The notes: generated from the letters alone by a model not told the origin. DNA of 61,350 nt from Clostridia bacterium (GCA_003249225.1 QKJQ01000026.1:1-61350), one strand, 5' to 3'. Shown: positions 25,983 to 35,741, numbered from the stretch's first letter. A program made the numbers and translations.

Positions 25983-28466
25983 TTACTGTTTATAGATCTC
26001 AAACTCATATATAGAATAGGCGTATTGCGTCCCTCGAACAGTTCCATACATTCGAACATATCTTGCATCGACATCAGGAAAGCTAATCTCATCCTGGCCT
26101 CCGTTGCCTGTACTTGTTCCAAATACATTTGTCCAGTTCACAGCATCCTCTGAAACCTGCAAAACATAGCTCTTTGCATAAGCAGCTTCCCATAAGATTT
26201 TGACTTTATTTACCGTCGTAACATTGCCTAAATCTACATATATCCACTGTGGATCACTGGTTGCTGACTCCCATCTTGTTATGTCAGCATCACCTGCTGT
26301 CACACCAACTGCATAATTTGCATTTACTGTGCTGCTGCTTATTGCTGTTTTCTCAAGAGCTAAATTATTATACACTTCAAATTCATACAAAGAGTATGCA
26401 TATTGTGTACCTCGCTGTGTACCATATAATCTGACATATCTGGCACTGACCGTTGAAAAACCAATATAATCATAACCTCCATCGCCGGAATTCGTACTGT
26501 ATATATTTGTCCAATTTGACGCATCATCGGATATCTGCAGAACATAGGCAGAGGCATAGGCAGCTTCCCAATTCAGCTTTACCTGATTAAAGCTCATTGT
26601 TTTTCCTAAATCCACATATATCCACTGCGGATCACTGGTTGCTGACTCCCATCTTGTTGCGCCGGCATCACCTGCTGTCACGCCAGCCGCATAATTATCA
26701 TTGACTGTACTGCTCGCTACAGCATTCTTGCCAAGCGCCAGGTTCGTATCATCAGGAGTATCATAGGATACAAAAACACCATCACTAAGAACCTGACTGC
26801 CGTTGGTAGTCAGTGTATTATCAGCTGGGCAAAGCACTAGTACGCGCGCTGAATCAGCAGCTATGCTAAAGGATTGCATTCCGGTTACATTTGTGGAAAG
26901 AAAGGTGTTAGACACAGCATCATATATATTACAAGCTGTAGTCCCAACATCAATAGTCACAGTTTGTACTGTTGTATATGGATTGTAGTATAAATAAGTC
27001 GGATACGCTTCCGAGTGAAAGAAATCTGTTTTTAACAGATCCAGCTGTAAAATCTGACTAACATTTGTCGTTTTAATGATTCCACCAAGAGCACCGGCAA
27101 GCGCACCCGAATAGATACCAAGATCAGTATTGTAATTCCATGAATAAGTCAGCGGGTCTCCGGTTGCATATGGTGAAAGCGTATTATCACCGATTTTCTG
27201 ATATCGTAATCCCTCATACGGAATTGAACTATTGATATCAAGACTCCAGCCGGTACTGTCCTGAAGCACATCATCAATCTGGTCTGCGTAAAATAATCTT
27301 GCATTGCTCGCAGCATTTAATATGAATTTGCCTACCGCTCTCGCATAACTTTGATCATATCTTGCGACCGGAGCCATCGCCATAATACATGCAAATGTGT
27401 TCATTGCAAAAGCATAATTACCGCCATTATCAGCTGCTGAACCCATCAATCCATCCATACTGTAATCTCCGAATTCTCCGCTCAATCCGCCCCAATTGGC
27501 TCTGTGTGCGGAATCTGTTGCAAACGCCCATTCAAACATTTGCGTTGTATCATAGTTATATCCCTGTTCTGTATTCAATACGGAGGCCAAAAGAGGTCCC
27601 CAGTATTCTAGCATCTCATAAGAAGGATTGCTGTCAAGACCTTGGACAAAATTCATGCACCAGACTGCTGCATTCAGGTATTTCTGCGTTCCGAACTTTT
27701 TATAAGAATAATACATGAGCATACCTGCTCCAATGGCTGCATCGGGTTCTGTCCAGCTGCCAGTTACCGGGGTATTATTTGTAAAATCATAGGTCCAGTA
27801 ATTAAAATTCACACTGGCCCCTCCCATGACCACAATAGCATCATACCATTTATCTGCTGTATTCTGTAAAATTTCGTCCATCTCATCTGATGGATAAATC
27901 GAGTCTATGGCAGCAAATTCAAGCGTAGGAGTCAACAAATACCAAAACTCAACATCCTTAGACTTTTTCCCTTTTGAGGAGTTTGGGTTATTGGATATTA
28001 TGCCTTCCGATGTATAATACGCTCTGCACATATCTGCAAAATCGACGTTACTATAACCATTGCCAGTCTGATTGCTTTTATCAATTCCAGCAAGTGCACC
28101 TCCAAGCACGGATGCCATGCCTGCTATTGCTTCCTGGTCTCCATTAATAATAGTTTCTTTAGGCCCGACATATGCTGGCAACTTAAACGTAGTACCAGCC
28201 ATGGTTGCCCTTGAATCATCCCAGGTAGCGATAGGCAGATAAGTACCGCTGGAGGAAAAATCAAATACAAAAGTATCAAAATCCTGAGCGCGTTGCTTCC
28301 AATCAATCATCGCGTAATTAACTGGACTGTTAGGTAAACCTTCTATATAAGATATATCGATCTGGCTTGCTGCCTCCGCAGCAACAGCTGTTGTTACAGG
28401 AAAAACAATATCTGTACTTGTTACCAAGATAGTAACTATTAATACTAAACTCATGAACTTTTTCAT
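25983..28466 (-). CDS. Secreted (alpha/alpha)-barrel-like protein with two F5/8C domains
   Basis: Exported protein of 827 aa. Signal peptide (about 1-32, ending TTAVAAEA), a large N-terminal domain (about 35-560) rich in aromatic, Gly and Asn residues with a helical-barrel look (EPDAAIGAGMLMYYSYKKFG, NWGGLSGEFGDYSMDGLMGS), then two F5/8 type C (discoidin, CBM32-like) domains of about 130 aa each with near-identical cores (RWESATSDPQWIYVDLG). I do not recognise the catalytic domain; a glycoside hydrolase is inferred from fold impression, the carbohydrate-binding domains and the operon. ATG 28466 has GGAGG 7 nt upstream. Last gene of the sugar-import operon. Confidence 0.8.
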   Translation of the reverse strand: MKKFMSLVLIVTILVTSTDIVFPVTTAVAAEAASQIDISYIEGLPNSPVNYAMIDWKQRAQDFDTFVFDFSSSGTYLPIATWDDSRATMAGTTFKLPAYVGPKETIINGDQEAIAGMASVLGGALAGIDKSNQTGNGYSNVDFADMCRAYYTSEGIISNNPNSSKGKKSKDVEFWYLLTPTLEFAAIDSIYPSDEMDEILQNTADKWYDAIVVMGGASVNFNYWTYDFTNNTPVTGSWTEPDAAIGAGMLMYYSYKKFGTQKYLNAAVWCMNFVQGLDSNPSYEMLEYWGPLLASVLNTEQGYNYDTTQMFEWAFATDSAHRANWGGLSGEFGDYSMDGLMGSAADNGGNYAFAMNTFACIMAMAPVARYDQSYARAVGKFILNAASNARLFYADQIDDVLQDSTGWSLDINSSIPYEGLRYQKIGDNTLSPYATGDPLTYSWNYNTDLGIYSGALAGALGGIIKTTNVSQILQLDLLKTDFFHSEAYPTYLYYNPYTTVQTVTIDVGTTACNIYDAVSNTFLSTNVTGMQSFSIAADSARVLVLCPADNTLTTNGSQVLSDGVFVSYDTPDDTNLALGKNAVASSTVNDNYAAGVTAGDAGATRWESATSDPQWIYVDLGKTMSFNQVKLNWEAAYASAYVLQISDDASNWTNIYSTNSGDGGYDYIGFSTVSARYVRLYGTQRGTQYAYSLYEFEVYNNLALEKTAISSSTVNANYAVGVTAGDADITRWESATSDPQWIYVDLGNVTTVNKVKILWEAAYAKSYVLQVSEDAVNWTNVFGTSTGNGGQDEISFPDVDARYVRMYGTVRGTQYAYSIYEFEIYKQ

Positions 28467-28582
28467 CACTTAACCTCCAGTGTGCCTGTGTAACATATCC
28501 TCAACTTTTACATACAGTGCAATGATTCTTAGTTCTGTCATATTATTCATCTGTACATTTTTGATATTTTTCTTTTTTATGC

Positions 28583-28632
28583 CTGCAAAGGTATAATCCT
28601 GATAAATACAATTCTCGATTATGCCTTTGCAG
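28583..28632 (-). promoter_or_regulatory. Strong intercistronic hairpin in glycan operon
   Basis: CTGCAAAGG-t-ATAATC pairs with GATTAT-g-CCTTTGCAG (15 bp, one mismatch, 18-nt loop). It lies between the DUF1861 stop (28640) and the secreted-enzyme start. Neither strand has a T-run after it, so mRNA processing/stability or partial attenuation is more likely than full termination. Confidence 0.65.
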
Positions 28633-28639
28633 TAGTTAT

Positions 28640-29596
28640 TTATATATTCACGATTCTGCCGTAACCTTCAAACGGATAATCAATTACAATGCGTCCGACA
28701 AAGGTATCTCCGACACCGCTGTACAGATCTGCTTTTCCATCGTCTCTCATTACTATTCCTGATGAAAATACGCAGTCTATTAGTGATGGAACCTTTGCTG
28801 TCCCAGCAGGATAACAGCTTCTGGTGCCGATTATCTTTACATCCATGGCTTTGTGCAGCACTACATCATATACAAATGAGATATTCATATATACCAGAAG
28901 TTCAGTCCCCTCATCATCCATTCGCTTGTAGCTTTTATGACCGATGACACCGATTTTATTATCTCCAAGATAGTAGCACTGATTGCAGCCGCCCCATTCG
29001 TCATCTTCGAATAAGCCGTCTATTTTTTTTGCACCGCTTATGATATCAGCATTTAATTCAGTCAGATCGTTGATCATGGTAAAACCAATTATGGCTTCAC
29101 TGCCATACTGCACTTTGATTTCCTCGCTTCTTGGTCTTGAGAATACTCCGATCTTACCCCCCTCCATCTGAACAAGCCTGATGTCCTTCATATAATCCGG
29201 ACCTGTTGTATAGTATTGAAGATCGTGGATATCTCTGCCACGGTAAAAATATCCATAATAGGTATCCACTTCCCCTTGTTTCTTTCTTACATGGGTGCCG
29301 CCAAGTATCAGTTCCCCGTTAATAATAGAAACATAAGGGTCTTCCAGCTGGTATATCATATCATTTTGCACCAGCGTCCACCTGTCTTTATCTGTCTCCT
29401 CGAAAAGCTTTACCCATGATCTTGCCCATTCATGTCTTTTTTCAACTCTTCCGTATATATATTTCTTACCTTCCCAGAAAAACGGTATGGATGAATTATA
29501 TACATCATAACCATCAACATTTACAAAGCTAACTTTACAGCTTTCATAAATCTTTTTTTCCCTTTCAAATATCTCTCTTTGCTGTACTAGCTTCAT
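28640..29596 (-). CDS. DUF1861 family beta-propeller protein (copy 2)
   Basis: Cytoplasmic protein of 318 aa without signal peptide. Repeated Trp/Gly/Asp-rich strands and the motifs YNSSIPFFWEGKKYIYGRVE, EDPYVSI, MKDIRLVQ and DEWGGCNQCYYL place it in DUF1861, which resembles GH43/GH130-type five-bladed propellers. No function established to my knowledge; action on imported oligosaccharides is inferred. Paralogue of the gene at 33444-34430, with shared motifs across the whole length. GGAGG lies 7 nt upstream. Confidence 0.78.
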   Translation of the reverse strand: MKLVQQREIFEREKKIYESCKVSFVNVDGYDVYNSSIPFFWEGKKYIYGRVEKRHEWARSWVKLFEETDKDRWTLVQNDMIYQLEDPYVSIINGELILGGTHVRKKQGEVDTYYGYFYRGRDIHDLQYYTTGPDYMKDIRLVQMEGGKIGVFSRPRSEEIKVQYGSEAIIGFTMINDLTELNADIISGAKKIDGLFEDDEWGGCNQCYYLGDNKIGVIGHKSYKRMDDEGTELLVYMNISFVYDVVLHKAMDVKIIGTRSCYPAGTAKVPSLIDCVFSSGIVMRDDGKADLYSGVGDTFVGRIVIDYPFEGYGRIVNI

Positions 29597-29669
29597 AATA
29601 TGGCCTCCATGGCAGTAAACACCCGGATGGAGGAGAAACAGCCTCCATCCGATATTTTTCTTTTCTTAT

Positions 29670-31373
29670 TTATTGTCCTTCATACGGATGAGTTGACAAA
29701 TATTCATTGAATTGAGCCTCATATTCTTCTGCATATTTTTCCCATCCGGCATCTGCGAGCTTTTGATCTATATCCGCAATCTCTGACTGATAATCTTCTA
29801 TCATGCCATTTCCCAAAGCAGATTTGATAGAAATGATATCCGTTATCACAGCAACTTCTGTCTTTACTGTATCACTGTTAAAGGAAAAACCTGAAGTGAT
29901 ATTCTTAAAGAAGTAGCTAGCATCCGAAAACTTCTTGACATAACTGCTGACATCCTCCGGAATTGAAGCAGACATCTTAAGCATGGTCGGATTCCATGTC
30001 ATTAAATAACCACCGAAATTATAAGTATTGCCAGTATCCGGATTCGTTGTAACTTCGTACTGTTCCTCTCCAACTGCTGTCCAGTGCTTGCCCTCAACGC
30101 CTAATTCAAAAAGGTCATGATTTGCTTCTGACTGGAACAACCAGTCATAGAACTGCATAACACGGTCAGGGTCCTCACAAGTTACGGGAATAGTTGCAAA
30201 GTTCCAGGCCTGGTATGTCGTACTGGTCTGATTTTTTTCATCATTTGAAACAAAGGTGTTCAGTTCAATATAACCAAGCTCCGCATCCGGCAGTGATTCA
30301 TCAAATTCGGTTACCATGGAAGTAAACACATCGGCACCCTTTATTACACTGGCTGCTCTGCCTGCAAGGAAATCAGCCTGTGCATCAGTTGTATTCAATA
30401 CATCTGAGCTGATATAGCCCTTCTGATAGAATCTGGTCGCGAACTCATATGCCCAGTAAGGGTCGGCCACTGATTTGTCATTAGGGTCCATGTACTTAAC
30501 AAATTCCGGGTCAAGAGCCGGCAGATAGCTTCTGGATACATATGCAGTTCCATCATCTTTAATGATCACACCACAAGTCAATATATTATCAGAAGTGTAG
30601 TTATGCTTTGTCGTTACATTGTTACAGTAGAAGGAAGAAATCAACTGATCCTGGGAACCTAAAAATGCCAGCGGTGTCATCCCGGCTTCATTGGCCAGTA
30701 TGGCGTCATAATAGGTTTCCATATCCTCCACACTTTCAATCGTGATTCCGTATTTTTCTGCAAGATCTTTTCTATAATATAAATAATCACCACCGTCATA
30801 GGAATTTGAAAAAGGAATTCCGTAGACATGGTATTCACCATCCGAACCAAGGAACTTATTGGTACTCAGGTAATCTTCAGAAAAGGCTGCTTTCAGTCCC
30901 GGATACTCATCGTTGTTAAAATATTTATCCAGATTGATCAACTCATCATCCAGAGCTGCTTCCTGAATGGTAGGAGCAGTCCATTGTGCAAGAAAAGCTG
31001 AATCCAGTTTTTCTCCGGCAGAAATCTTTAAAGCGACCTTTTGTCCGATATCATCCCATCCTGCGTAACTGAAAGAAAGTGTTACATTTAAAATATCCTT
31101 TGTCTTTGCATAAAACTCATCTAAAACAACATCCATATCCGTGGCTGCATCTCCGGGGTATAAAAATGTGATTTCATAAGGGTCATTCTGTTGCGTGGTG
31201 CTATCTGTTTCTGCTGCCGCATTATCTGTGCCATCAGAAGCTGCAGTGGTGCTACTGCTTGTATCTACTGCGTTTCCGCTGTTTGAACTGACTGCATTAT
31301 TGCTGGAACCACATCCGGTTATCATAGTCATAAGCATGATAACTGCCAATACAGCCGCTATTATTTTTTTCAT
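29670..31373 (-). CDS. Extracellular solute-binding lipoprotein (LplA/YtcQ type)
   Basis: Lipoprotein of 567 aa. The signal peptide ends in the lipobox MITGC, followed by an Asn/Ser/Thr-rich linker (about 22-65). The body has the large ABC substrate-binding fold of the oligosaccharide (CUT1/LplA) class: early YEITFLYPGD strand, YRKDLAEKYGI, WNFATIPVTCEDPDRVMQFYDWLF near the C-terminus. It should capture an oligosaccharide for the two permeases encoded just upstream. No ATPase gene is in the operon; a shared MsmX-type ATPase elsewhere is expected. Confidence 0.92.
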   Translation of the reverse strand: MKKIIAAVLAVIMLMTMITGCGSSNNAVSSNSGNAVDTSSSTTAASDGTDNAAAETDSTTQQNDPYEITFLYPGDAATDMDVVLDEFYAKTKDILNVTLSFSYAGWDDIGQKVALKISAGEKLDSAFLAQWTAPTIQEAALDDELINLDKYFNNDEYPGLKAAFSEDYLSTNKFLGSDGEYHVYGIPFSNSYDGGDYLYYRKDLAEKYGITIESVEDMETYYDAILANEAGMTPLAFLGSQDQLISSFYCNNVTTKHNYTSDNILTCGVIIKDDGTAYVSRSYLPALDPEFVKYMDPNDKSVADPYWAYEFATRFYQKGYISSDVLNTTDAQADFLAGRAASVIKGADVFTSMVTEFDESLPDAELGYIELNTFVSNDEKNQTSTTYQAWNFATIPVTCEDPDRVMQFYDWLFQSEANHDLFELGVEGKHWTAVGEEQYEVTTNPDTGNTYNFGGYLMTWNPTMLKMSASIPEDVSSYVKKFSDASYFFKNITSGFSFNSDTVKTEVAVITDIISIKSALGNGMIEDYQSEIADIDQKLADAGWEKYAEEYEAQFNEYLSTHPYEGQ

Positions 31374-31475
31374 AATCTTATCCTCCTGATTTTCCCTTCT
31401 CTTTGCTTTACATATTATTTATTTAAATTAATGCCAGTTTGCGCGCAAGAAGACCGGCAATAACATTAAATACAA

Positions 31476-32366
31476 TTATTCCTTAACAGAACCTATCATA
31501 ATCCCTTTCATAAAATACTTCTGTAAAAATGGATATACTAAAATGATCGGCCCGATGCTTAGCATAGCTGTTGCCATACGAATACCAAGTGAAGGAAGTG
31601 TAATATTTCCCATCGCTTCCAAAGCTCTTGCCCCGAGCTCCGACTTTAAAAAGTCGACCTCCCGCTGCAGCTTCATTATCAAGTATTGCAAGGTATACAG
31701 GTTCGGATTATCGACATACAAAAGCACTTTATACCATTCATTCCAGTACCCCATGGACGCAAATAAAGCAATGGTCGCAAGGATTGGTTTTGATAAAGGA
31801 AGTATGATTTTCATAAAAATCTTAAAATCAGTTGCTCCGTCTATCTTGGCTGATTCTGAAAGAGATGCCGGTAAAGTCCTGAAATAATTTGTCATCAGAA
31901 ATATATTGTAGGCATTGATCATCCCCGGAATAATCAGTACAAGGAAGTTATCTTTCAGTTGTAAGACCCGTGTTATCAGGATATAGTTCGGTACCAGTCC
32001 TCCATTTAGCAGCATTGTCATGTATATATACAGGTTAATCTTCCCGCCGTACTTTAATCCCTTAATAGATAAAGGGTATGCTGTAAGCGCAGTAAAGAAC
32101 ACAGTAAGAAGTGTTCCGATTACCGTCATGCTTATGGTTACCAGATAAGCTCTATAAATGGTGTCAGTCTTTGTAAACACGATTTTATAGGATGAGATAT
32201 CAAAGTCTCGAATCAGTAGGGAATAACCGTCTCTTATCAAAGTATTCTCGTTAGTAAAGGAAGCACAAAATGCCATCCAGAGCGGTATCATACAGGCAAT
32301 TGCAAAAGCACCGGTTATTATAATTGCGGTTATCAAAACTATACGATCTACTATTTTATCTTTCAT
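31476..32366 (-). CDS. Sugar ABC permease (LplC/YtcP type)
   Basis: Integral membrane protein of 296 aa with six helices and the MetI-type EAA loop (SLSESAKIDGATDFKIFMKI LPLSKP region around residues 175-205). Ends GIMIGSVKE as usual for LplC-type permeases. Paired with the LplB-like gene upstream. Its ATG is preceded by a hairpin-RBS element. Confidence 0.93.
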   Translation of the reverse strand: MKDKIVDRIVLITAIIITGAFAIACMIPLWMAFCASFTNENTLIRDGYSLLIRDFDISSYKIVFTKTDTIYRAYLVTISMTVIGTLLTVFFTALTAYPLSIKGLKYGGKINLYIYMTMLLNGGLVPNYILITRVLQLKDNFLVLIIPGMINAYNIFLMTNYFRTLPASLSESAKIDGATDFKIFMKIILPLSKPILATIALFASMGYWNEWYKVLLYVDNPNLYTLQYLIMKLQREVDFLKSELGARALEAMGNITLPSLGIRMATAMLSIGPIILVYPFLQKYFMKGIMIGSVKE

Positions 32367-32370
32367 TTTT

Positions 32371-32410
32371 TCCTCATTCCTGCGCTCAATTTATGCGCAT
32401 ATCAAGTTCT
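32371..32410 (-). repeat. Hairpin-RBS element before LplC-type permease
   Basis: Sense orientation: TGCGC-ataaattga-GCGCA, then GGAATGAGG and the ATG. It lies between two genes of one operon, in the 85-bp gap after the LplB-type gene. Confidence 0.75.
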
Positions 32411-32451
32411 CTCACTTTTGCTTTTACCTTCTTTCCTGTTCCTACAATGCG

Positions 32452-33447
32452 TCAGAACACTTTGTTGTCCGCATCAACTTTTTTTGCAATAAAGTTCGTT
32501 GTGACCGCAAAAATGATTCCTAGTACCGACTGTAATAGACCGACTGACGTTGACATTCCTATATCATTCTGAGTTCGTAAGGCTCTGTAGACAAAAGTAT
32601 CTATGACATCTGTTGTGTCTCTTAGTAAAGGGTTGTCTCCAAGTAATGCATAGATCATGCCGAAGTCTCCGACAAAGATACTGCCGACAGCCAGAATCAG
32701 CAGAACCACCGCAGTTGTCTTTAGCATGGGAACAGTCAGATACACAATCTGCTGTAACCGATTGGCCCCATCCACTTTGGCTGCTTCATACATCTCCTGA
32801 CCAATACCAGATATCGCAGCCAGAAATACAACCGTTCCAAACCCAACACCTTTCCAAAGCTTAATCATGACCAAAAGTAAGGGCCAGACATCAGCGTTCT
32901 GGTAAAAGGCAATCTGCTCCATCCCAAATATCTCAAGAATTTTATTGATAAGCCCATCATTCGTTCCAAATAAAGCCAGCGCAAAAACTGATACTACTGT
33001 CCATGATAAGAAGTTCGGAAGGAACATGAAAGTCTGTGTCGTCTTCTTATACCATTTATGTGATATCTCATTGATCAGCACTGCCATAACAAGCTGTGCC
33101 AGTAATCCAGTAAATATAAACAGCGCATTTAAATATAATGTGTTGACGGTTATCTTGATCCAGCTGCCAGATGCAAAAAAGTACTTAAAATTTTCAAGAC
33201 CGACAAATTTACTTTTTAATCCATACCAGCCGGCCATCGGCTTATAATCCACGAAGGCATAATATATGCCCGCTAAAGGCAGATAATTAAATATAAAAAA
33301 ATAAATGATTCCAGGAAGCAGCATAAGATAAAGCCCTTTATTCCTGATCAATTCACCGATAAAAGTACCTGTTTTTTTTCTTTTATTATTTGCTTTTTCA
33401 CTCATTTTAAAGCCGTTTACTGCTGTATGTTTCGTATTTTTCTTCAT
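32452..33447 (-). CDS. Sugar ABC permease (LplB/YteP type)
   Basis: Integral membrane protein of 331 aa with a positively charged cytoplasmic N-terminus, six helices and the EAA loop (EMYEAAKVDGANRLQQIVYL, around residue 225). LPGIIYFFIFNYLPLAGIYY is the typical first helix. ATG 33447 forms an ATGA overlap with the stop of the DUF1861 gene, which supports it over the longer ORF (33474). Confidence 0.93.
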   Translation of the reverse strand: MKKNTKHTAVNGFKMSEKANNKRKKTGTFIGELIRNKGLYLMLLPGIIYFFIFNYLPLAGIYYAFVDYKPMAGWYGLKSKFVGLENFKYFFASGSWIKITVNTLYLNALFIFTGLLAQLVMAVLINEISHKWYKKTTQTFMFLPNFLSWTVVSVFALALFGTNDGLINKILEIFGMEQIAFYQNADVWPLLLVMIKLWKGVGFGTVVFLAAISGIGQEMYEAAKVDGANRLQQIVYLTVPMLKTTAVVLLILAVGSIFVGDFGMIYALLGDNPLLRDTTDVIDTFVYRALRTQNDIGMSTSVGLLQSVLGIIFAVTTNFIAKKVDADNKVF

Positions 33448-34430
33448 TCCAGCTTCCCCACTCCTTCCTCCCATTCAGCGAAAGGATCATTAATAACCGC
33501 GCTTCCTACCTGCGCATCGCTCAGTCCGGTATATATTACTGCCTTATTACCACAAAGTCTTTGTATACCGGAAGTAAAGGTTACATCACTTAATCGTTGT
33601 GCTTTACATGGTCCGTCAGGAAAGCAGTCTCTGCTGATAATTATTTTTACCTTATCCACTATCCTTTTATTTACAGGATCAAATATAAAAGACATCCCAT
33701 AATAATGCAGGTACCTGGCATTTGGTTTTTCTTCGCCATATGCTATATGTCCGACAATACCAAGATGACCGTTCTTCAGCAGATGTATCTGGTTACATCC
33801 TCCCCATTCATCCGGACGAAATATACCTTCTATAAAAGCAGCCTGTTCAATCTTTGCTGCGGTGATATCTTCTAATGAATCGACAATCATAAACCCGATT
33901 TTGGCAATGCAGCCAAATTGATTCAGCATCTGCTCTCCCTGCGGTCTTGTAAAAATGCCTATTCTTTTATCAGAAAGCTCTACTAGCCGTATATCCTTCA
34001 TGTGCTTTGGTCCAGAAGCAAACAAATGCAGGTCATCCAGACCACTGCCTATGTAAAAATCAGTGTACCAAGCAGTGGCTCTGTTCGTACCTTCTTCCCA
34101 GACAACACGTACCCCTCCCATTATGAGTTTACTATCAATAAAAGTAATAAACGGGTCTTGCAACTCAAATGTCATAGCTTCTTTACATAAGTCCCACACA
34201 TCGCCTGTTTTTTTAAAGAACATGACACGTGACCTTTCACTACTTCTTTCTTCGACCCGACCGGCAATATAGGTAGCACCCTTTATCGTAAAGGGAACGG
34301 AAGGATTATAAATATCCATGTCTTTTAGTCCGGAAAATTCTTGAACTATTCCTTGTGGTTTCGTTATAATGTTTTCAAATTCCCTGTATAATAATTTTAC
34401 ATTTACAGGTTCTTCGTTATTGTTCTTCAT
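33444..34430 (-). CDS. DUF1861 family beta-propeller protein (copy 1)
   Basis: Protein of 328 aa, first gene of the glycan operon. Motifs YNPSVPFTIKGATYIAGRVE, LQDPFITFID, MKDIRLVEL, DEWGGCNQIHLL and CKAQRLSDVTFTSG are shared with the second copy, and both lack signal peptides, so both are probably intracellular. ATG 34430 has AAGGAGG 5 nt upstream; the longer ORF to 34478 has no RBS. Enzymatic or sensory role on oligosaccharides is inferred from the family's resemblance to GH43/GH130 propellers and from the operon. Confidence 0.78.
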   Translation of the reverse strand: MKNNNEEPVNVKLLYREFENIITKPQGIVQEFSGLKDMDIYNPSVPFTIKGATYIAGRVEERSSERSRVMFFKKTGDVWDLCKEAMTFELQDPFITFIDSKLIMGGVRVVWEEGTNRATAWYTDFYIGSGLDDLHLFASGPKHMKDIRLVELSDKRIGIFTRPQGEQMLNQFGCIAKIGFMIVDSLEDITAAKIEQAAFIEGIFRPDEWGGCNQIHLLKNGHLGIVGHIAYGEEKPNARYLHYYGMSFIFDPVNKRIVDKVKIIISRDCFPDGPCKAQRLSDVTFTSGIQRLCGNKAVIYTGLSDAQVGSAVINDPFAEWEEGVGKLE

Positions 34431-34541
34431 GTCAATCCTCCTTAAACACAATAAAAAACTGCATTGGGCGAACTTCATCTTTCGGTGTTAATTATTGTTT
34501 CCTCTTTTGTTACCTTGGTTCCCCAACGAAGTGATGATTTT

Positions 34542-34570
34542 ATTATACATATGCCACATATTAATGTCAA
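34542..34570 (-). promoter_or_regulatory. Promoter of the glycan-import operon
   Basis: Minus strand TTGACA (34565-34570), 17-bp spacer, TATAAT (34542-34547): full consensus. A TTGG-ggaa-CCAA inverted repeat at 34515-34526 lies just downstream of the transcription start and could be an operator. Confidence 0.82.
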
Positions 34571-34635
34571 CTTATTTTATTTTTATTTACATTTTAACCA
34601 AATCAAATCTATATATGATGTTTTCTATCTTTTTC

Positions 34636-34692
34636 TGTTAGCTAACATATTTGATATTGCAATAATATTAGTTAACATGTATAATTAACTAA
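34636..34692. promoter_or_regulatory. LacI-type operator candidates and lacI promoter
   Basis: Plus-strand promoter TTGCAA (34657-34662), 17 bp, TATAAT (34680-34685). Around it are a perfect 12-bp palindrome TGTTAGCTAACA (34636-34647) and an inverted repeat TTAGTTAA (34668-34675) / TTAACTAA (34685-34692) that spans the -10 box. The placement suggests autorepression by the adjacent LacI-type regulator and possibly control of the divergent operon. Confidence 0.68.
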
Positions 34693-34727
34693 AGCTAATT
34701 TTGTATTACCAAAGATAAGGAGACTCT

Positions 34728-35741
34728 ATGAGCAGTAAAAAAGTATCCATGCAGACAATTGCCGATTACCTTGATATTTCAAAGGTCACAGTATATAAAG
34801 CATTAAATAATCAACAGTACGTCAGTGATGAGCTTAAGGAAAAGATATTACAGACTGCAAAAGACTTAGGCTATCATAAGTCATCAACAAAAAGCACGGT
34901 GCTGTATAACAGTCTGGCTTTTGTTGTTCCTAAACGTTTTTTTCTGGAGGATGAAGGATTCTATACTTCCATCTTTTACCACTTGAATAACTTTTGTCAG
35001 AATGAAAACCAGTCACTTGCTTTATATGTTGTCAACAGTGCGAATGAAAATGACGGTATCCTGCCTGCAGCCTTGACCTCCTCTGGCTGTGACGGTATTT
35101 TTATCGCCGGTGAAATGAAAAGCGAATATATACATAGCCTGAGTACACTTGGTATTCCCATGATACTGATAGATTTCTACAAGCCTTCTTTTAATATTGA
35201 CTGTATCATAGCCGATAATTTTTTTAACGGCTTTACCGCGACCAATTACCTTATAGAGTATGGTCATACTAAAATCGGGTTCGTCGGAAATCCCAATCAG
35301 ACCTCCAGTATCTCAGACCGTTTTTTTGGTTATCAGAAGGCTTTATCAACCCACGACCTGAGCTTTAACATTGCCTGGCATCTGGTCAATAATAATCCTA
35401 TTACCGGAATCTATACTCTGGATACTTTTCTTCCCAAGGAGCTCCCAACAGCTTTTGTCTGTCATTGTGACAGATCCGCATATTTTCTGACGCAGAGATT
35501 GAACATGGATGGCATCAAGGTTCCAAATGATATATCTGTTGTAAGCTTTGATAATACGACTCTTGCAGAGAATTCAGACCCTCCGCTGACGACAATTGAT
35601 ATCAGCACTAGAACGCTGGCCAAGGACTCCTATAGGCAGCTTTGCAGCCGAATTATGGACAAAACGATTCCCGTGCAGAGAATATACATTGCCTGTAATA
35701 TAATTGAAAGAAAATCAGTGCAAAGACCGCGCATGTCCTAG
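34728..35741 (+). CDS. LacI/GalR-family transcriptional regulator
   Basis: Regulator of 337 aa: N-terminal LacI HTH (KVSMQTIADYLDISKVTVYKA; residues 4-24 onwards, hinge about 45-58) and a periplasmic-binding-protein-like sugar domain with GHTKIGFVGNP and DISVVSFDNT. It is divergent from the glycan-import operon and is its likely regulator, responding to a sugar derived from the substrate. RBS AAGGAG upstream; terminator hairpin overlaps its 3' end. Confidence 0.93.
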   Translation: MSSKKVSMQTIADYLDISKVTVYKALNNQQYVSDELKEKILQTAKDLGYHKSSTKSTVLYNSLAFVVPKRFFLEDEGFYTSIFYHLNNFCQNENQSLALYVVNSANENDGILPAALTSSGCDGIFIAGEMKSEYIHSLSTLGIPMILIDFYKPSFNIDCIIADNFFNGFTATNYLIEYGHTKIGFVGNPNQTSSISDRFFGYQKALSTHDLSFNIAWHLVNNNPITGIYTLDTFLPKELPTAFVCHCDRSAYFLTQRLNMDGIKVPNDISVVSFDNTTLAENSDPPLTTIDISTRTLAKDSYRQLCSRIMDKTIPVQRIYIACNIIERKSVQRPRMS

